Assembly (NCBI RefSeq): GCF_910592395.1
Contig: NC_088313.1
Coordinates: 6,512,501-6,576,500 of the forward strand
From: Lineus longissimus
Lineage: Eukaryota; Nemertea; Pilidiophora; Heteronemertea; Lineidae
DNA length: 64,000 nt
Direction of reading: 5' to 3'
Part shown: piece by piece, positions 58,955 through 64,000 of the stretch
Numbering within the stretch: the stretch's first letter is position 1
Layout: the number at the start of each line of letters is the position of its first letter
The notes under the pieces: generated by a model
What the model was told of the DNA's origin: nothing
Seen by the model: the letters and a program-made list of their open reading frames with translations, nothing else
Database searches by the model: none
Made by a program: the position numbers and the translations under genes

Positions 58955-59396
58955 ATAATGAGATGACTGGCAGAACACGGGGAGAGGATATATCCAACAA
59001 ACGATACAGCATAATTCCGCCCTTGTCGTGTTTGAATTTTTCCCAACTTTGTCAAGTACAGTATAGTGTCCGTTCTTGATGCGCATTTGCGGCAAGAAGG
59101 TCAGCAGTCGGTGTCACTTTATGACAAATAATGGAATGTTGGAATACAGGACACTTGTTTAAGCCGCCGAGGACGTCGATGCCATATGCCTGATTAAACT
59201 TCGATCTATCATCCCTCGGTCAGACCGGTACCCGGGCGGTACTGCTAACATGAAAGAGAGGTCAGTGATCATGCCTTCGATTTGCATAGTCATAGGCCTG
59301 GTCAATGACCTCTTAGAAAGGATTTCATTAATTTTGACGTCATCATTTGCATGGGGCCTATATGATACACACAATTCACCAAATCCTGGCCGAGGA

Positions 59397-60025
59397 TTGA
59401 TAATAATAATAATAATAATGTTAAATTTATAAAGCGCTGTTTCCATTTGAAAATGATCAAAAGCGCTCCCCACTATAGTTGACAGTTATTAGTTGCTTGA
59501 GAAATGTTTTCTGAAAAGCTCAGTTTTTAGAACCTTCCTGAACCTGTTCCAAGTGTCCTCCTGGCGTAGGCCTTGGCCGAGAGAGTTCCAAGCCAATGCG
59601 GCCGCCAATCCTGCCAAAACTCGAGCTTTGGAACCGTGGGGTGACGAGAAGTTTCTTGTCCGCAGATCTAAGTGCACGCTTTGGTGCGTACGGCACTAAC
59701 AGTTCCTCCAGATATTTCGGGGCCAGTTGGCGATAACATTTGTAGACAACTGTTGGGATTTTAAACTCAATCCGCGCTCGTATGGGTGACCAGTGCAGGT
59801 CTCGAAGCGCTGGTGTGATATGGTCCCGTTTGCGAGTGCGAGTCACCAGACGTGCAGCGTTGTTTTGCACCATTTGTAGTTTTGATGAGAGTTCACTGGA
59901 TATATTGAACAATAGGCTGTTGCAGTAATCCAGCCTGATCATCAGAAGGCACGTGGCAAGATCTGGTTTTAGGTTTTGTGAAAGATATGCGTGAGGTTCA
60001 ACACTAATATCTAATGCTGCGACAT
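59397..60025 (-). pseudogene. CR1/L2-like LINE, 3' fragment
   Basis: The minus-strand frame 59520-60038 has IRLDYCNSLLFNI, LQMVQNNAARLVTR, RDHITPALRDLHWSPIRARI and LAPKYLEELL, the classic C-terminal tail of CR1/L2/Rex1-type reverse transcriptases. It is followed leftward by TTTATAAAGCGC and a TAA-repeat tail (59400-59418), the usual 3' end of such LINEs. The 5' side is cut by the family C element at 60026, so the palm and endonuclease domains are missing. Confidence 0.88.
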
Positions 60026-60870
60026 TGGGTGATTTCAAAGTTGGTTTTGGTTTTAGTGTTGGGTGTTAGTCTCAGTTTTATTCTTAATTTCTACCCCTAA
60101 AAACCTATGTCTGGATAAGACCAATTCGAGGTTTTAGTTTAACACCAACACCTGGTTTTATCTAAACACCTAAAACCTGGGCTGAAACTAAGAAGAAGTT
60201 TTATTCTGCAGGTAAAACTAACACCAAGATGGACAGAGATAAAACATTGGAAAAACCAAACATGCATGTTATTGTCGTTGTTACTGTTGTTTCCCTATTG
60301 TAACCGCTTCCGATCTATATAAATTTGGTCGTCTTCTTTCGCGTCCATCATCATTCCCATCAGCGTTCAAAATACCAGCAACTACTTCTTGAAATGGTAA
60401 GAACAACATGATTTTTTTTCTTAACACCAACACCAACTTTGAAATCCACTTGGTGTTAATGCCTAAGGTGTTAGTTTTATTGGTAATACAAAATGCACTA
60501 CAAATCTTCCAAATATAACACCGAGCTGGGATTAAGATCAGACCTTGGTGTTCCAATTGGTTTCAGTGTGAAACTAAAACCTAATTTGAAATAGGATAAT
60601 GCTAAATCTGAGTGTCAAAACTAACACTAGAGCTGATTTCATTTCTGGTGTTGTGGAGAGTTTTAGTTTTAGTCCCGGTGTTAGTTTTTCGACACTAAAA
60701 CCATCCCTTAGTTTTAAGCTAAAACCGGACATAATGCTAAAACCAACAAACACCGACTTTGAAATAGGATGAAACTAAAACCCGCTTCATTTCAATGCTG
60801 GCTTGATCAAGGGTTTTAGTGCTCCATATAACTTTATAACTAAATCTAAAAACTGACTTTAAATCACCCA
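60026..60870 (-). mobile_element. 0.85-kb TIR element, family C, copy 2
   Basis: The ends are TGGGTGATTTCAAAGT and AACTGACTTTAAATCACCCA. The body aligns along its length with the copy at 9722-10582 in opposite orientation. The central frame (minus strand, ends near 60281) keeps [18 protein letters not shown] and the final KQQ-stop. It inserted at the broken 5' edge of the LINE. Confidence 0.75.
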
Positions 60871-61241
60871 TTGTATGACAACACTTTCTCGAAACATTAT
60901 TTCGCCATTACCAATAACACGACCTCATATATCGGGATAGGAGAACATCCTTTAAAGGGAAACTATAAGGAGGGGGTATTTGACTCGCTTGGTCACCGAT
61001 TGACGTCGCTGTCATAGCAGAGATACATCGGCACTGTATGTATGTATTCACGTATGTACATGTACTACGAATAATTTGATCTCTGAAAAGTCAAACCAAC
61101 AGACCCAGTTTTTTTCTAGGCAGTTTTTTCTAGTCACCCGTAAAGCAATATCTAGGACCCAAAGCTCTCTAGTCCCCATTTAATTTCTAAAAAGAGGAGA
61201 GAATAATCAGAAATTAAAAAAGATCATAGTATAACTGGTAC

Positions 61242-62345
61242 CATACGTAACAAACGGACGATTTTCTGTCTTGGATGTGAGGTCGCTTAAATTTCTGATA
61301 TAGTCAAGTTTCGAGGGTACGGCGAGGTAGGCGATGAGGTCTGACGTGTAGAAGGACATCACCATGATACTAAAGAAGGAGGCGAGGTTGAGGAGGGTTC
61401 TCCCCGAACTTGATACAGGCTACCAGGTAACAGACGCTGAAATAGAAATGGGTAATGGAATATGTTCGCGTTAGATGAAGTACATTTTGCCTATCAAATC
61501 CTAACCAAACAAGTAAGAAAATCAAAAACTTAACTGCTAATAATTCTTTAAGTGTATCAAAAGATAGTTAATATCAGCAATTGTCTGTGACAAACAATCT
61601 TTAATCAAAAAATGAACTATGCATGCCTATTAAATAGTTTAAATGGTAATTGTACCCGAAATCTTGTGCCAGTCACTTTTCATATCTTGTAAACCACGGC
61701 TCATCGCCTATACGGTCACTGACCAAAGATGTCTCATCTTGGAAAACATCCCTAAATAAACAATTGTTGTCAATTTTGTTGATCACCTCTGTAGAAGAAA
61801 GTACAGTGGAACTTCCCTCAGCGGACACCTCTCTAGTAAGGACATCCTCTCTATTAAGGACACTAGTTTTGGCCCCAAATTGGTTGTTTCCATTCAATTT
61901 GACCTCTCTAATCAGGACACCTCTCTATTAAGGACATCACTTGTCAGTCCCGAGGGTGTTCTTAATAGAGAGGTTCTACAGTATTGAAGAGCGCTGCAGT
62001 AATAGAGCCCACGCGCGAAGTTACACTAACCTTGGCCCAAGAAGTTACAAAAAATCATCCATGTGTTCTCAGTGAGGGTCATATAACTCATCTCCTTCTC
62101 CTCCTTCTCTGTGCACCCAAGGGGGTTGACCGGTTCACCAACCATTGGAAAACACTGACCGACAATAACAATAGACACTGCAATGAGTATCCAAACAGTC
62201 GGCCTGAAAAGCCGGAACATTAATCCTTGGTGTGTTTTTTCTTGGTCATGATGCCGAAGCCGTCTTACATGAAGGTGATGGTGAAGTCGACAGCTGTTGC
62301 TCGAACTACCGTCGCGGTGAGGGGCGACACAGCTATATTAGCTTC
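61242..62345 (-). pseudogene. Ionotropic glutamate receptor-like gene fragment, broken
   Basis: Two exon-like blocks. The first (62031-62345, after a TTTTAG acceptor) has EANIAVSPLTATVVRATAVD, which matches the end of the ligand-binding S1 lobe. It continues to the first membrane helix (FRLFRPTVWILIAVSIVIV) and the pore segment (WMIFCNFLGQG before a GTTAGT donor). The second (61242-61436) has GRTLLNLASFFSIMVMSFYT and SDLIAYLAVP, matching the TM3 SYTANLAAFL region. Stops occur after ITFM and HTKD, with a frameshift between S1 and the helix and another stop in the second block. So this is a partial pseudogene; a sequence error is less likely with several lesions. The intron holds the MITE at 61802-61983. 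Confidence 0.75.
61802..61983. mobile_element. TA-flanked MITE, CAGTGGAACCTCTC family, copy 2
   Basis: The left end TACAGTGGAACTTCCCTC and right end AATAGAGAGGTTCTACAGTA form TIRs ending in TA. The CTCTCTATTAAGGACA phrase repeats inside. It matches 9285-9692 in inverted orientation but is shorter. Confidence 0.75.
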
Positions 62346-62474
62346 CTAAAACGACAATCAAGAACAAATTATTAGGGACGTTGAGAACAACTTTGGTTGT
62401 CGTATTCGCAGTTATCATACCTCATTAGTATCATTAGGATACATTCGTCAGATTAGAGACCTCGTTAATATATC

Positions 62475-62785
62475 GGACAGTGTTAGGGTCACGTCATCTA
62501 AGACAGCTTGGAAGAACGGGGACACTCTCCAATTTTATTTGGATGAAATTGCATTGCCAATTGCTCGCGATACGGAACCAGGGGACACGTTATTCATTCT
62601 CGACCGGTTTCGTCCACATATGGCGGAGGACTCTATTCCAGCTGGATGTACGTCATAGGTACAACCACTTGACTTGACAGTGATTGGAGGTTTCAAATGC
62701 ATCATAATTAAGGGCCAAGTAGGCAGACTGGGAATGGAAAAATACAACACCAGACGGACAGTGCCCAAACATCTCTTTAGCTGAT
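62475..62785 (+). pseudogene. Degraded pogo-like transposase fragment (copy 4)
   Basis: The frame RVTSSKTAWKNGDTLQFYLD, DTLFILDRFRPHMAED, then AGCTS, a stop, and VQPLDLTVIGGFKC is close to copy 1 at 35412. The in-frame TAG and later frameshift show decay. No TIRs were found around it. Confidence 0.75.
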
Positions 62786-62789
62786 GTAG

Positions 62790-63370
62790 TTGTATTGTAC
62801 CTCTGAGATGGCCCCTATTCCCTGACGGTACGGTGCTGCCGCCTGTCTGTAGTATGAATCACTACTTTGAAGTATGCTTAAAAAGTCTCTTGACAAAATA
62901 TAGCACATGCTATACATGCTTGACATTTAGTGAGTTAGTTTCTTTCTGCTAACTACCAAGTTTACGAGGCCTGGGGCGCAGTGTCACCCCTAAAATGACA
63001 CATCTGGCTAACCCTGGCAGGACATGAACCAACTTTATTTCATGATTTTGGAGGACATCAGGTGTTTCTCGGGAATCGGCACCGGCAAATCCAGCGAGAG
63101 TGCATGGCAGTAGCCAGTAGCATGCACCGTGTGTGGGCCATGGCGATTTAGCGGATCCTGCGGATTCTGCGGAACCTGCGGAATCTGGGCGGAATCCGCA
63201 TAAAAACAGCTCGAGAATATCGATATTATGATAAATTATCCTTATAATAAATATTTGTAATATTCCATAACTGTTAAATTGTCTAAACTGCTAAGATTAT
63301 CACGCTTTTCGGAAAAACCCCAACATGCATGAAAAAAATGTCTGCATTCTATTATCGGACGATTTCCACA
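62790..63370. other. Unassigned stretch
   Basis: No gene or element was recognised. A short GCGGAT/GCGGAATCTG run (GCGGATCCTGCGGATTCTGC, near 63152) is the only notable feature. Confidence 0.4.
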
Positions 63371-63372
63371 TT

Positions 63373-63719
63373 GGTCTCGTGAGGGAGTTTTTCCCAAATG
63401 TACGCGATGATGACGTACCCCATTAACAGGACGTAACATCTATTTTAAAATGCGTTTCCAAAGTGAATGCATGAGGACAACCCATTTGTGTCGTATATCA
63501 CTGGAAACGCCCGATTCCCCTGATTCTGCAGGATGTTAAATCGGGCATTTTATTTCTTTAAATAAATCATAAGCGTCACATTTGCTCCTAGCTCTGTTCA
63601 CCATCCCAAATGGCAATATTGCCAATTGGGCCGGACAATCACGAAAACCCCCAAATATTATACATTTCTTCCTGAATAATTCTTACAGTGACCATTCTCC
63701 CATGAAAGAGAGTTGCTTA
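63373..63719. mobile_element. MITE with GGTCTCRTTAGGGAG ends, copy 2, truncated
   Basis: It matches 58101-58447 nearly base for base (for example AAATGTACGCGATGATGACG and CGGGCATTTTATTTCTTTAA), then stops at GTTGCTTA where unrelated sequence begins. The right TIR is missing. Confidence 0.8.
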
Positions 63720-63810
63720 TGTAGAGGGGTTTAAAAGAAAGGTTAAAAGAAGGGTGGAAGTGGGGGTGGTCTTGGTCCCTTTTATCAGTTGGATGGTTGG
63801 GGCGTGTGTA

Positions 63811-63960
63811 ATTCTTACGCTTGTGAAATGGTAAGTATTTGCTCCAGCAGTGGGGACCGTGATCCGTGGGGATATTCTTACTCTTGTAAAATGGCAAGAA
63901 GTCAGGGACAATGATCGGGGAATAATTCTTACTTTTGTGATATGGTAAGAAGGGTTTTGC
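63811..63960. repeat. Short irregular repeats at the window edge
   Basis: ATTCTTAC followed by CTTGTGAAATGGTAAG occurs three times, starting at about 63811, 63874 and 63925, each ending near a GTAAG or CAAG that pairs with CTTAC. The array may continue past the window. Confidence 0.5.
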
Positions 63961-64000
63961 TCAAGGAGTCACACAATGTCCTGAGTTCAGCAGATGTAAG

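Overview
This is nuclear DNA from an animal, probably a marine invertebrate. The coding sequence is split into many short exons with GT-AG introns, and most of the rest is transposon debris. Three complete spliced genes can be read: SLC5A7 (high-affinity choline transporter, minus strand, 7862-19841), TAF1B (RNA polymerase I initiation factor subunit, plus strand, 21557-29208) and a two-CARD RIG-I-like receptor (minus strand, 43487-54737). Two repeat families hint at a mollusc or another lophotrochozoan. One has tandem core units, a GAC or GACA microsatellite and a 3' hairpin, like the bivalve 'pearl' elements; the other begins with an AAGAGGCCCAAGGGCC-type motif. The evidence does not settle the phylum.

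Layout. 1-7860: intergenic, with hairpins, a tandem duplication, a SINE-like unit, a PHD-like fragment and a three-unit Helitron-like element. 7862-19841: SLC5A7 in nine exons. Its intron 5 holds a four-layer transposon nest that includes a small spliced ORF on the same strand. 19842-21556: head-to-head promoter region shared with TAF1B. 21557-29208: TAF1B in fourteen exons. 29500-43486: dense repeats, namely a Helitron-like copy split by a LINE, a foldback element broken by a Harbinger transposon and a TA-flanked MITE, then pogo/Tigger-like transposons with their own terminal inverted repeats (TIRs). 43487-54737: the RIG-I-like receptor in fifteen exons. Its promoter shows a consensus kappaB site five bases from a TATA-like box. 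55138-58954: a cluster of head-to-head repeat copies just upstream of that promoter. 59397-64000: LINE fragment, second copy of an 0.85-kb element, a broken ionotropic glutamate receptor gene, a pogo fragment and a truncated MITE.

The three host genes do not form one pathway. SLC5A7 takes up choline for acetylcholine synthesis, TAF1B helps start rRNA transcription, and the receptor senses viral-type RNA. The most notable points are the apparently intact innate receptor with a changed motif II (DECQ), its kappaB/TATA promoter beside an inverted-repeat cluster, the possible gene capture in the SLC5A7 intron, and the nested foldback element. Exon borders were found by eye from splice sites, reading phase and protein similarity; no alignment or database search was run.
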